The position numbers and the translations under genes are program-made. Positions 22,806 to 33,975 of a stretch of 64,000 nucleotides of DNA are shown piece by piece; position 1 is the first letter of the stretch, and each line of letters opens with the position of its first letter. The stretch lies in assembly GCA_003996215.1 (NCBI GenBank), contig QJPP01000310.1, positions 186,001 through 250,000 of the forward strand, given 5' to 3'. The DNA is from Jaltomata sinuosa. Its lineage: Eukaryota; Streptophyta; Magnoliopsida; Solanales; Solanaceae. The notes beneath the pieces were generated by a model that had not been told where the DNA came from, searched no databases, and worked only from the letters and a program-made list of their open reading frames with translations.

Positions 22806-22870
22806 TAGAACGTAGGGGATGAATACTTAACCTAAAGAAAGTACTTTTTGCTATAACTTTTTGATCTAGC

Positions 22871-23150
22871 TACGAATTCTGAAGTCTCCGAGATTCTTTT
22901 CGTGTTTTGGTTTATGATATTCAACTGGTATCATCAGTCACCTTGTGCTGTATCATTACAAGCATATCTTGTTCTAAATATGTTTTTTCCCAGTCTTCTT
23001 ATATATGAACGAATTCTGAAGTCTCCAAGATTATTTTCACGTTTTGGTTTACGATATTCAGCTGGTAGCGTTACTCCCCTTTTGCTGTATCATTACGAGC
23101 ATAACTTGTTCAACATATGTTTTTTTCCCCAGTCTGCTTATATATGAATG
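22871..23150 (+). repeat. Tandem duplication (about 140 bp x 2) in the THIC 5' flank
   Basis: Two copies, about 22871-23008 and 23012-23150, share cgaattctgaagtctcc, cgttttggtttacgatattc, gctgtatcattacgagc and a cttatatatgaa block. The second copy ends about 60 bp before the THIC start codon, so promoter or 5' UTR sequence is likely duplicated. Confidence 0.8.
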
Positions 23151-23210
23151 AATTTTACAGTCCTAACTCGTGATGTAATTGCTTTGATATCCTTAGACAG
23201 GGGTAGAAAG

Positions 23211-26200
23211 ATGGCGTCTGTCCAAACTGCTTTGACATCACTCCTATGCAAGAATGGGAACCATCATCCACAAGTAAACTTTCCAAGCAGTTCCTTCTTG
23301 CCAGGGTTCGATTTGACGGGGCAAGTTGCTGGTACGAGGAAAAGGGAGACGTGTTTCAATTCTTTTTCAAGCCCGAGAGCAACACTAACCTTTGATCCAC
23401 CCAGTACCAACAATAAAGAGAAGCCAAAGCCAAAGCACACAGTTGATCCTAATGCTCCTGATTTCCTGCCACTTCCATCATTCGAAGAATGCTTCCCGAA
23501 AAGCTCCAAAGAATGCAGGTATGCCTAGAATCCCTCCTATATTTGCTTATATAGTTCTTCGAGATAAGAGTATTTATTGAGGATTCAGTATGTGGAATTT
23601 GTAACAATATTATACTATTGAGACATCTCTTTGATATCTCGAGTGAAGTAGCTAAGCGTTCAAAATCTTTCTTTGGAAACACTGTTGTATAGAATTTGGG
23701 GGTTCGCTTTATCTTAAACAGCCTCTCTACCACACCTCTGAGGTAGTGGTATGGACTGCGTATACTCTACTCTCCCAGACCCCACTTTGTGGGAATATAC
23801 TGGGTATGTTGTTGTTGTTGTTTTATCTTAAGTATTTAACTTATAAACATTGGCAGTGTAAAGAGTTTTTGCACGATCAGTGGTTTAAGAACACAATTCT
23901 GTTGCAGGTACTGCCATTTTATTCAGGTGAAGTGTAACCACCCTTCACGTGAACATGAACTATTAGTTAAAACGTTTTAAAAAATTATATTCTCGGGATA
24001 AAAAGATATGTTGAAAGGTTTATCTTGTAAATCCTTTTTAATTCTATGACTTTGAGATCAAGTAACTTTGTGATGTAGAGCTTCACAGTACAAATGCAGA
24101 TCACCTGCTTTATTGCAAAATTTTAAGCTCACTGGTTTGCAAAATGTGCAATTTGCAGTGAAGTTACGCATGAAGAAACAGGTCATGTGCTCAAAGTCCC
24201 ATTTCGACGTATCCATCTTTCCGGGGATGAACCGCATTTTGACACTTATGATACCAGTGGTCCTCAGGGTGTAAGCCCGCGTGTTGGTATGCCTATTAAC
24301 TATATCTCCCCTTGTTCCTTTTGATGATAACATCTTAACCAAGGATGAATGCAGAAATTCTTTTCTTTGATCTTTTTTATACCTCATTCGTTTAACCAAA
24401 AAGCTTGCCTTACCATGAAGTTTCTGACCGCAGTAACTTTCATCTGCTATTCCCATTTATAGATCAGCTTAGTTTGTTCATTTTTAGCTGTCTATTTGCA
24501 ATTGTTGGAAGTTGAATTATCTGATCTTGATTTTTCGTCCATATTTCATCATTTTTTCTTCTTTTAAAATATTCTGGAATATTATTAGCTCTTAAAAAGA
24601 TCCATATAGGTGATACCAACTAGTTGGGATTAACTTTTAGTCATGTAGGTATACGTTCTTTAAGTCCAATATTCGCTTTAGTCTTGTTAGAGATTTATAT
24701 GCTAGTGAAAAATATAGAAAGAAACTCCCAGTGCTATAGAACCTGATTCTTTTAAACATTGGATTGAGATGAGTTTAAATGGAGCGACATAGTTATTGAG
24801 GATTCATATATTCGACATAACTAATATGGGATTGATGTGTAGTAGTTTTTCTTTTTGTATTATTAGCTCTCAGTTTCCACATTTTGTTTTTTTTTTCTTT
24901 TCACCTGTTCGAGTCTTGCATATATTCTTTTCACTCTGCTGAAGACAGCCTTTTGAGTGAAAGCTGTTTGTACTTTATGTCAAATGAAACATTAAGCTAA
25001 ATGTATTGCATTGGGATTTTTACGTTATGATTTAGGACATAATCTATTTATATACATAATAATTATGCATCTAAATAGGACTTCCCAAGCTGCGCAAGGA
25101 GTGGATTAACAGGAGGGAGAAGTTAGGAGGACCGAGGTACACTCAAATGTTCTATGCTAAGCAGGGAATTATAACTGAGGAAATGGCATACTGTGCTGCC
25201 CGCGAAAAAATGGATCCAGAGTTTGTGAGGTCAGAAGTTGCTCGGGGCCGTGCAATCATCCCTTCAAACAAGAAGCACCCTGAGTTGGAGCCTATGATAG
25301 TAGGAAGAAAGTTCTTAGTGAAGGTCAATGCCAACATCGGAAACTCTGCTGTTGTAAGCTCAATTGAGGAAGAAGTTCACAAGCTTCAATGGGCAACAAT
25401 GTGGGGTGCAGATACTATTATGGATCTCTCTACTGGTCGTCACATCCACGAGACTCGTGAGTGGATCTTGCGTAATTCTGCTGTACCAGTAGGCACTGTG
25501 CCAATTTACCAAGCACTAGAAAAAGTAAACGGTATTGCTGAGAATCTGAGTTGGGAAGTTTTTAGAGAGACCTTAATTGAACAAGCTGAGCAAGGTGTTG
25601 ATTACTTTACAATCCATGCCGGAGTCCTTCTTAGGTACATCCCGCTGACAGCAAAACGGATGACCGGAATTGTTTCTCGTGGAGGCTCCATTCATGCAAA
25701 GTGGTGCTTAGCTTATCACAAGGAGAATTTTGCTTATGAACATTGGGATGAGATACTTGACATCTGTAATCAGTATGATATATCGTTATCAATTGGTGAT
25801 GGACTGAGACCTGGTTCAATCTATGATGCAAATGACACCGCTCAGTTTGCTGAGCTCTTGACTCAAGGGGAGCTGACTCGCCGAGCTTGGGAAAAGGATG
25901 TACAGGTAACAACATTCTGCAGTTTGCTAATTGCTACATCCTATTAACTTCTATGGCATAGAATTGTAAATCATGACTTGATTAGCCTCTATTTTCTGAC
26001 TATTTCTTCGCCTGAATATCAGTTTTGAGCTACCTTGCTAATTGGTTACGCTTTAGTGACAAAAATTGTTTTTGGTTTCAGGTTATGAATGAAGGGCCTG
26101 GACACGTTCCAATGCATAAGATTCCCGAGAACATGCAAAAACAACTAGAGTGGTGCAATGAAGCACCATTTTACACTCTTGGACCATTGACAACTGATAT

Positions 26201-26762
26201 AGCTCCTGGATATGATCATATCACCTCAGCCATCGGTGCAGCCAATATAGGAGCACTCGGGACTGCACTTCTGTGTTATGTCACTCCAAAAGAGCATCTT
26301 GGTCTGCCTAATCGTGATGATGTGAAGGCAGGGGTAATAGCATATAAGATAGCTGCTCATGCAGCTGATCTTGCAAAAGGTCACCCGCTTTCTCAAGCTT
26401 GGGATGATGCACTAAGCAAGGCAAGATTTGAGTTCAGATGGATGGACCAATTCGCTTTGTCATTGGACCCCGTTACTGCAATGTCCTTCCACGATGAAAC
26501 TTTACCAGCCGATGGTGCTAAAGTGGCACATTTCTGCTCTATGTGCGGTCCTAAGTTTTGTTCTATGAAAATAACTGAAGATATAAGGAAGTATGCTGAA
26601 AGTCATGGTTATGAAAGTGCAGAGGAAGCCATTCGGCGTGGCATGGATGCTATGAGTGCAGAGTTTCAAGCTGCTAAAAAAACCATTAGTGGGGAACAAC
26701 ATGGTGAGGTTGGCGGTGAGATCTACTTGCCAGAAAATTACATCAACTCTTTGAAGAGCTAA
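23211..26762 (+). CDS. THIC: Phosphomethylpyrimidine synthase THIC (thiamin HMP-P synthase), plastid
   Basis: THIC converts aminoimidazole ribotide to HMP phosphate, the pyrimidine half of thiamin, using S-adenosylmethionine and a 4Fe-4S cluster, in plastids. Exons 23211-23518, 24159-24286, 25079-25905 and 26082-26762 join in frame to 647 residues, matching the usual plant length of about 640. The first 60-70 residues are Ser/Thr/Lys-rich like a transit peptide. The catalytic core includes GADTIMDLSTG, MNEGPGHVP and, near the C-terminus, CSMCGPKFC (C573, C576, C581), the CX2CX4C cluster motif. Start chosen because it opens the frame and leads the transit region; cttagacag just before it could be the acceptor of a 5' UTR intron. 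Expression is probably TPP-controlled through the 3' UTR aptamer downstream. No disabling change seen. Confidence 0.97.
23728..23825 (+). mobile_element. SINE 3' fragment (TS-like), THIC intron 1
   Basis: cctctgaggtagtggtatgg, ctgcgtatactctac, cagaccccactttgtggg and a gttgttgttgtt tail mark the 3' half of a Solanaceae SINE on the sense strand. Confidence 0.75.
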
Positions 26763-26764
26763 AG

Positions 26765-27464
26765 GTGAGTTGCATTCTGCAAATCCTTTAAAGTTAAAAA
26801 TATGTTTTATCCAAGAAATAATTACTCGGTTTCCCTGCAACACAACTCTACCAACTTTTTATGTTCCTCCTTAAACTCCGAAAGAGTTAATCCCTCCGTT
26901 TCATTTCTAATGGCATTGTTTGATCAGGAATAGAGTTTAAGAAATAAAGACTTTCAACTGCCAAAAGTATACCTTTAGGTGTCGTTTGGTGTGAGGGACA
27001 AAAACAGATAGACCTGGGATAAAATTTTGGTGTCTTGTTAGGTTGCCAAGTCCGGGATAACTTATCCCACCATTTATACCTTAGTGATGGGATAAGTTAT
27101 TCCATATACATGGTGGGATAACTTATCCTGGGATAGCTAATCCCGGGATAATTAATCCCAGAATAACTTGTTCCCAACCAAACGACCCCTTAGAGTTTCA
27201 GTCTTAAACATACCATGATATTTCTAAGACTATAAAAGCATGTCATTATGGGCAAAGTGGGAATGTTGAAGTTAAAGAGTTCCCAAATATAGAAAGGTGT
27301 CATTTTTTTAAAAACGAACTAAAGAGGGAAGAGTGTTATATACACAATGGAACAGAGTGAGTATTCAAGAAAATGTTTACATCAGTTACCTTGCTACATT
27401 ATGCAGAAACTTTATGTTTTCCTCCTTAAGCTCCTATCGCTTACCTTAAAGAATACAATTTCAG
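26765..27464 (+). other. First 3' UTR intron of THIC
   Basis: Three bases after the TAA stop comes ggtgagt (donor gt 26765-26766). A good acceptor aatttcag ends at 27464. Plant THIC genes are known to have an intron right after the stop codon. This one is enlarged by a nested MITE pair (26889-27362). Splice sites are inferred from sequence only. Confidence 0.7.
26889..27362. mobile_element. Stowaway-like MITE carrying a nested Tourist-like MITE
   Basis: The outer element starts atccctccgtttcatttcta and ends ggaacagagtgag. It is split at 26978-27189 by an element with ends ggtgtcgtttggt and accaaacgacccc and a TTA duplication (26975-26977, 27190-27192). The inner element has repeated gggataacttatccc-like palindromes. 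The whole lies in the THIC 3' UTR intron. Confidence 0.7.
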
Positions 27465-27567
27465 GACCATATAAAGATCGAAAACTGGCTCAGAGCTTTC
27501 TGAAGTGATCACAACTCCATCGGCCAGTCAAGGAGGAAGTAGTAGGCGCTTCATTATCAAGTGTTAG
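27465..27567 (+). other. THIC 3' UTR exon before the riboswitch-controlled intron
   Basis: A short exon between acceptor (ag 27463-27464) and the donor gttag|gtaagt (gt 27568-27569). In the known plant mechanism this 5' splice site is masked by the TPP-free aptamer and used when TPP is bound. Confidence 0.65.
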
Positions 27568-27701
27568 GTAAGTATCTAGTTTGGTATGTTGAATAAATCG
27601 AGAAAACAGCCTTGTTCAAAGAAACTCTCCTTGTTAGTAATATGAAATCGTGTACTTGTCTTGTATTCAGTCTCTTATTTCTCTTCGTTTTATTGACACG
27701 A

Positions 27702-27808
27702 GAAAGCACCGGGGGTGTCTGTGTCAGCTTCAAATGCTGACTGATCAGGCTGAGATAGTCCCTTTGAACCTGAACAGGATAATTCCTGCGTAGGGAGTGT
27801 GCAATTTC
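27702..27808 (+). promoter_or_regulatory. TPP riboswitch aptamer in THIC 3' UTR
   Basis: Conserved parts in order: P1 strand gcac (27706-27709), then ccgggggtg, a variable P3 hairpin (tgtcagcttcaaatgctgac), the thiamin-binding ctgagat (27750), cctttgaacctga (27761-27773), gcgtaggga (27788-27796), and closing gtgc (27799-27802). This fits the eukaryotic TPP aptamer. A 5' splice site lies about 140 bases upstream (27568) and an acceptor tgcttgcacag just downstream (ends 27826). That is the arrangement in which TPP binding promotes splicing and yields a longer, less stable mRNA. The mechanism is established for Arabidopsis THIC and inferred here. Confidence 0.95.
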
Positions 27809-27925
27809 TTTTTGTTGCTTGCACAGGGATGGAGATTCTCCCATGGTTGAAAATTCAAATTAAGCTGATCCTGCCCTTTGCCAGGACCAGTTTACTCACC
27901 ATCTATTCAAGACACCATCTTGTAT

Positions 27926-28108
27926 CTTTTTTGATTTCCCACCCGGTGTCCTGTACCACATTGAGGCCTGACTAAATATAGATTCGTGCAGTAAAGTGCT
28001 CCCTAACAAAGGTGACTCCGTACCCAGAAAGGCTCGGAACGCGAGACCTCTGGTTAAGGATGAAGGAGTACGTATCACTCCACCACAACCCTTGTTGGTA
28101 AGGCACAA
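27926..28108 (-). mobile_element. SINE, minus strand, downstream of THIC aptamer
   Basis: Read on the minus strand: a gggttgtggtggagtgat head, a tRNA B-box-like ggtctcgcgttccgag, then gtggtacaggacaccgggtg and an A-rich tail. Target duplication atcttgtat at 27917-27925 and 28109-28117, extending to 13 bp with one mismatch. Different SINE family from that at 15740. Confidence 0.8.
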
Positions 28109-28299
28109 TCTTGTATGCCTCTGAGACGCGATGGTTACTTACAATTGACCAATTTTCTCATGGTTACTATAGTCTTGGTTGGACAAACATAATATCAAAC
28201 GAAAATGTTTTTGAGTACACAAGAAGTAAACAGGTAAAATTGCATTGAACGCTCTGTAATATGACTGACTCAATTGCAAATACACCTCCGTATACGTAT

Positions 28300-28866
28300 T
28301 TAGCATATCTAAATAGAAGCGAATTCAGGATCTAAAATCCATGGGTTCAGGATAAGTGTCTTACTATATGTACATACTTCATTTTTACATGCATTCGTAT
28401 ACATATCTCGAGCCGAAAACATTTCTACCTCTTATATAATGGAAATTCTACACAAAATACAAGGGATGCATTTGCAGTTGAGTAATGATAGGAGTCTTTG
28501 GTATAATTTACCAACAACAACATATCCAGTGGGGTCTGGGGAGGGTAGAGTGTACGCAGACATGACATCTACCTCAGAGGTAGAGCGGCTATTCCGGATA
28601 GACCTCCGGCTCAAGATAAAAACAATCTAGAAAAAGAAATAGCGGTGGACTTAAAAATCTTTCATGGAAGTACTTTCCAGTTTCCAGTATTATTGATTCA
28701 AATCATGAATGAGTTACCATTAGCAATGAAAAAGAAGTACTAGCATATGTAAATAGAAGCGAATTCAGGATCTAGAGTCAACGGTTCAGAATAAGTGTGA
28801 TTTTATTATACATGTACATTTTAAATATTTCCGCATGTATATACATATCTAGAGCTGAAATTTAAC
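28300..28866. repeat. Direct repeat pair (about 125 bp) flanking a reversed SINE fragment
   Basis: Repeat copies at about 28300-28425 and 28741-28866 share aaatagaagcgaattcagga and cgtatacatatctcgagc-like ends. Between them, 28503-28612 is a TS-like SINE 3' fragment on the minus strand (complement of aacaacaacatatccagtgg and ggggagggtagagtgtacgc). Confidence 0.65.
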
Positions 28867-31190
28867 GAATAGAACTCGTCGTTGATCTGCCTCTAACAAT
28901 CATACCTAGTAATCTATAAACAAAATTAAAATCTTGTTATTTTTGTTCTTTGCTTGACATTCTTGAATAATAACATCAAATAGACCAATGTATATTTGCA
29001 ACTAGTTAGGCCTATACTCAAGCTTGTGACCCTTAAAGTTTGTATAAACATCCTATATCAAGATGGGTAGAGCCAGTGATCAAGGTACGGGTTCGATCGA
29101 ATTTAGTAATTTCTTATTCAAACATTGCAGTTATCTTGAACCCATAAATTTTAAATCTTGTTCTACAAGAAAGTGGATATTGTTCAACGTAAATTCTAGA
29201 TTAAAGATTAACAATTAAATTTGTAAACATGGTCAAGGAAACGTGAGTTATAATAATCAGAATTGACGTCCTGGTAATATAAACTTGTCTATAATGATAT
29301 AAAATAAGCAGTATGAAATATGTAAAGAATAAAACAAAGGGAGAGAATTTTCAGTATGAAATAACTCTAGAGCTTAAACAATATTAGTGGATGAAAATCA
29401 GATTGGATACAGGTGATGGAAATGAGTATATTTCAAGTGCATTTCTAAGGTAACATTTTTCTATTTTTACGTTGACATAATGATCATTATACGAATGTTT
29501 CCACGTTATATATATGATTTGCACATAGATACACTCTCATAGCTTGCTATCACTTCCTCAATAGTCAGAGTCAACTCTACGCTTCCAAATCGAAAAATCA
29601 TGTTCTTGTTGTTTCAAAACTTGGTCATGACTTAGATCATCTCGGGCCAAGCTTTCACATTCATGAGAGAAAGTAGGTATCCAATATGCTCTCGGATAAT
29701 TCCTCTATCGTCCTTATTCATGTACTTTCACCAAATACGAAGAAAATCATCCGGTTCGATTATCATTCGAATTCTTTTAGCGGGGCACGGCTGAGCCATC
29801 CTACAAAAGAAATGTCCAACGTAAGTTTCCCCCCTTCCGGATGATAACGGATCATTTTAAATGGCATATACTCCTATAATTTTTTAACACATACGAATGA
29901 TCGTCTTTTATTAACTGTGGTCAATAGACGCAAGGTGATCTTTTTAATTGGCACAATACCCCTTGGGTATTGGGTTATCCTAGGCCAACGCCTAAAATCG
30001 GTTTGAGTTTCGCTCTATCCTAGGTGTCTACAGTGGATTTTTCTTCGAAATTGACTGATTCCCGAGTGGGCAACTTGGGTTGGAAATATGATAGTTATTG
30101 GATGCATGACATACCAATAAGCTACCAACATTCCAAGAAAGGGTTATTTATTAAAAGAGGTCGCGGGATCGCAAACTCTCTTTGAACATAAATAAAATCG
30201 TGTGTCATGTGACGGAAGATGCTATGAAATGCAATGACAATATATTTGCGGAAATAAACACACAATTGCAAATAGTTGAAAGTATTAACTATTACAACAC
30301 TTTCGAATAGTTAGCCATACAAAATTAGTCAAAAAAAAATCAAATTTGATTAGAACCTAAATAAATTTCCAGCATAGTCGCTTTTATCCCTTTTCAGAAT
30401 TTTAAAAATTTAAGAAGAAAATTGTTTTCAACTTCTAAATAATTTCAAAACTCAAAGAAAGTTCCAAAATAATTTTAAAAAAATTACAGATTCGTCGTCA
30501 CTTAATATTTATAAAGAAATTAAGAAAACTTAAGTAATTCCTAAAGATTTAAAAACAGAAATAAATCTTTAGAAATAGAGAAACTAGGTAAAAATTCAAG
30601 TAACGTCTTAAGAAAGATTTTAAGACACTCAAAACGTCCGTTTAAAATAGTTAACCAAAGACAATTTTGACTAACTTTGAAAAGAGTGGTTTTTTTTACA
30701 AATGGCTAACTTAAAAATATTAGAAACTTATCCAAATAAAGTGATTTAAGGAAAAGAATTGAAAATGGCATTATCTCATTTAAGGCAAAACAATCCACTT
30801 TTGAGTATAAGGAAATCTATTTGAAAGGAAAATTGATTAAAATTCCTTTTTATAAATTAAACTATGAAGAAAACATGTTTTTTTTGCTAAAAAGGTAATT
30901 TACAAGGAAAGGAAATTTGTTGAATAAAGTTGATAGAAATCTTTAATTTAGAAAATCTTGAGAAAATTATCATATCAAAAACAAATAAAAAAATAATTTA
31001 AACAATTTTAGGGAAGATTCAAAGTTTGGGAAGGGGAAGTTTAAGAAAAATAATTTCCTTTTAGCCTAAAGAAGACTAATTGATCAAAATGAGGAACAAC
31101 GCCATTTTTCATAAAAGATTTATTATTTATGATATTAACCATAAAGCCCATTTTACTTCATTTTCTTAAACAAAGGTAGATCAGGTATAG
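28867..31190. other. Intergenic, possible decayed LTR-element sequence
   Basis: No gene seen. 29560-30290 is less AT-rich and has features suggesting retroelement non-coding DNA, for example a purine tract when read on the minus strand (complement of tttcccccctt, about 29829). No LTR pair or coding domain could be placed. The rest is A/T-rich with long A tracts. Confidence 0.3.
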
Positions 31191-31199
31191 AAATCCAAA

Positions 31200-31690
31200 G
31201 GAGAAATGGTTCAGAACACACCTAAACTATGACCGAAATTGCTGTTACACACTCCAACTTTATGGGGGTCCTATGACCCTCCTGGACTATTTAATAGTGT
31301 AATATTGAGGGTATTATCAACATAGTTGAACGTGTAACTGAACACACGTATAAGCAACAACTTTAAAACAATAGATTGAAAGCAAAAATCACAAGAAATT
31401 TGAATGATTTGTGTTATTTGATCAATAATTCTGAAGATAAAGTTAGAAAGTTTTAGGAAAATCCTAAGGTTAATGGAAGATAAATTAACATTAATGATAA
31501 TTGACTCCTCTTTTTGGTAGCGTGTCGAAACACTCACTTTAGTTTGAGTGATTTAATGATCCAACTAAGCTGATAATACCCTCAATATTACACTATAAAA
31601 TAGTTCAGGGGGGTCATAGGACCCCTACAAAATTAGAGTGTGTAACAGCAATTTCGACCATAGTTTAGGTGTGTTTTGAGTCATTTTCTC
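31200..31690. mobile_element. Mutator-like MITE with long inverted repeats and 9-bp target duplication
   Basis: Terminal inverted repeats of about 120 bp (blocks cacacctaaactatg, gaaattgctgttacacac, gggtcctatgaccc, gtgtaatattgagggtatta) enclose about 240 bp of non-coding core. The direct 9-bp flank aaatccaaa is at 31191-31199 and 31691-31699, the length typical of Mutator transposition. Confidence 0.88.
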
Positions 31691-31699
31691 AAATCCAAA

Positions 31700-32244
31700 C
31701 AAGTAAAAGAAAAATGAAGGCAAAATTAAAAATGGAAACACTTAAGAAATTTAATTAGATTTATTAATTAAAGGTTAGAGTTAATACAAATAATAAAATT
31801 AGGGGCATTTTACATAAAGCACACATTTTTAGAGCTCAATTACTCCTTAAGACACTAGTTTACCTAATTACATTTTGTACCACTTTTCATGCTTCAGATA
31901 CATGCATATTTCATGCTGATTGTATGTATCTCAAAAATCACCAGATTTTTGAAATGAGTTTGAAATTTGTGGAGTAAAGTTGAAAAACTAGAATTCAAAG
32001 CTAATATACTATAGATACATGACTTAAAATTGATTAATTTATCAACTAAACTCACCAAATTTAAGTAATGGATCTCATAACTGTCAAATCCTTGATAATG
32101 GTGGAACTTGAAAGAAGTTGATTTATTGAAGATGATGAAAGAGAAACAAGGGGTGGAGGAGAAAGCAATTATCTGTGAAAATTTAATTTTGGGTTTGAAT
32201 TATGGGAGTTGCTGTGATCTTAGGCGGAAGAGGTGGGATATGTT
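31700..32244. other. Intergenic, left of the copia insertion
   Basis: AT-rich with an agatacatgcatattt motif. Sequence continuity is broken at 32249 by the copia element and resumes at 53654. No gene seen. Confidence 0.4.
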
Positions 32245-32249
32245 GTATG

Positions 32250-32590
32250 TGTAGTTTAGTAAACAGTAGAGTAATGGAAGTTCTTGTGTGAACTTCACAG
32301 ATACAAAGAAGAAGAAAGAGTGGGAAGAAGAAAGATGAAATTGAGAAGAAGATTGTAGCTAGAGAGAAAGTAGAGAGAACATTCTATATTGAGTCTTATT
32401 CATCTGATCTTTTAATGAATTACAAGGGGGTATATATATATATTTCACTTAGTTAACTATTAACTACTTTTGTGAAGTGAAGTAACTAACTTCCTTCTTA
32501 ACAGATTCTGGAACAGTAGCTAATTCTGTTAACTAACTAACTTCCTCTAATCCTATCTCCTAACTAACTTTGTTGTTACTAATCTCTACA
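32250..32590 (-). repeat. 3' LTR of the copia element
   Basis: Begins (plus-strand reading) tgtagtttagtaaacag and ends gttactaatctctaca: TG...CA ends, 341 bp, pair of 53308-53648. Confidence 0.95.
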
Positions 32591-32599
32591 CTCCCTCTC

Positions 32600-33278
32600 A
32601 AGCTTGGAAGTGAGAATATGTTTTGAACTCCAAGCTTGGAACTGAGAAACTGATGTTGAACTCTAGTCAATCCTTTTGTCAACATGTCATCTGGTTGTTC
32701 TTGTGTTGGGACATATTTAGTACACACTAGTCCTTGAATAATTTTCTCTCTTATGAAGTGACAGTCAATCTCAATATGTTTTGTTCTTTCATGATATACT
32801 GGATTTGCAGCAAATAGGATTGCTGCTTTACTGTCAGTGAACACATTTACTGGTTTCTGTACTTCAATACCTAAATATTCCATTAGGCCTAGTAACCAAA
32901 TGATCTCTGTCACAGTGGTGGCAATACTTCTGTATTCAGCCTCTGCTGAACTCCTAGAAACAGTCGATTGTTTCTAAGATTTCCAAGAAACTACAGATTC
33001 TCCAAACTTGATAAAGTACCCAGTCACAGACCTTCTTGTAAGAGGGAATGCTGCCCAATCTGCATCACAGTAGGCTGTAATGCTATTGTCTTGTATATTT
33101 GATAATAGAACTCCTTGTCCAGGTTGACCTTTGATATATATAACAATCCTCAAAGCAGCCTCCATATGTCTCTTCTTTGGTTGTTGCAAAAACTGGCTCA
33201 AGGTCTGCACTCCAAATGTATGTCTGGTCTAGCCATGGTAAGGTATAGAAGCTTACCTATTAGCCTTTGATAAGCCTC
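32600..33278 (-). pseudogene. Copia RNase H and RT C-terminal part (broken)
   Basis: Reading right to left, YCDADWA and RRSVTGYFIKFG (33210-32974), then VFTDSKAAILFA and HERTKHIEIDCHFIRE (32913-32560), are the classic copia RNase H blocks. In-frame stops near 33255 and 32970 separate the parts, so no full enzyme can be made. Confidence 0.9.
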
Positions 33279-33975
33279 CTAATTCACTTGTGGATCATCT
33301 TCTGTCAGTTCTGAGCTAACACATTCATCATATTGCTTGGATGTCAGTTTGCAGTTGCAATCAATAGGAGTAACTGCTGGTTTTGCATTTCCCAAACCTG
33401 TTTCAGAGATGAGTTCTTGTGCATATTTTCTTTGATGCATTAGTATCCCTTGCCTTGATCTAGCAAACTCAATGCCTAGGAAGTACTTTAGTTCTCCTAA
33501 ATCTTTCATTTTGAAAGTTTGTTTCAGCTGATCTTTTGTTTCCTCTATTAGTTGAATACTACTTCCTGTAGCTAACATGTCATCAACATAAATGAGTACA
33601 AATATAGACCCTTGTAATGTCTGTTTGATCACTTGATGTATAAGGAGTGATCATGTTCACTCTGTTTGAACTGAAACCTTAACAGTGCCTCAGACAACTT
33701 AGCATTCCACTGTCTGGGAGCTTGTGTTAGCCCACATAGGGATTTGATGAGTCTACACACCTTATTCTCCCCCTGACTCTTAAATCCCTGAGGTAGCTGC
33801 ATGTATATCTCATCTGGTAAGTCACCTTGCAAGAAGGCATTGTAAACATCCATCTGATGTACATGCCAATGCCTATGTGCAGCAATAGCCAAAACTGTTC
33901 TAACAGTCTTCATCTTAACCACTGGGTTGAAAGTTTCTTGATAGTCTATGACTTCCTTTTGGCTGTAACCCTTTG
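33279..33975 (-). pseudogene. Copia reverse transcriptase (frameshifted)
   Basis: MDVYNAFLQGDLPDEIYMQL (first catalytic Asp) is in 33922-33629 and the LIYVDDML motif (catalytic YVDD) in 33632-33279. The two frames overlap with a shift at about 33630. The N-terminal RT part is in 34893-33976 (WVEAMNAEIQALQ, CKWIFKIKY), which is shifted again at about 33975. Confidence 0.92.
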
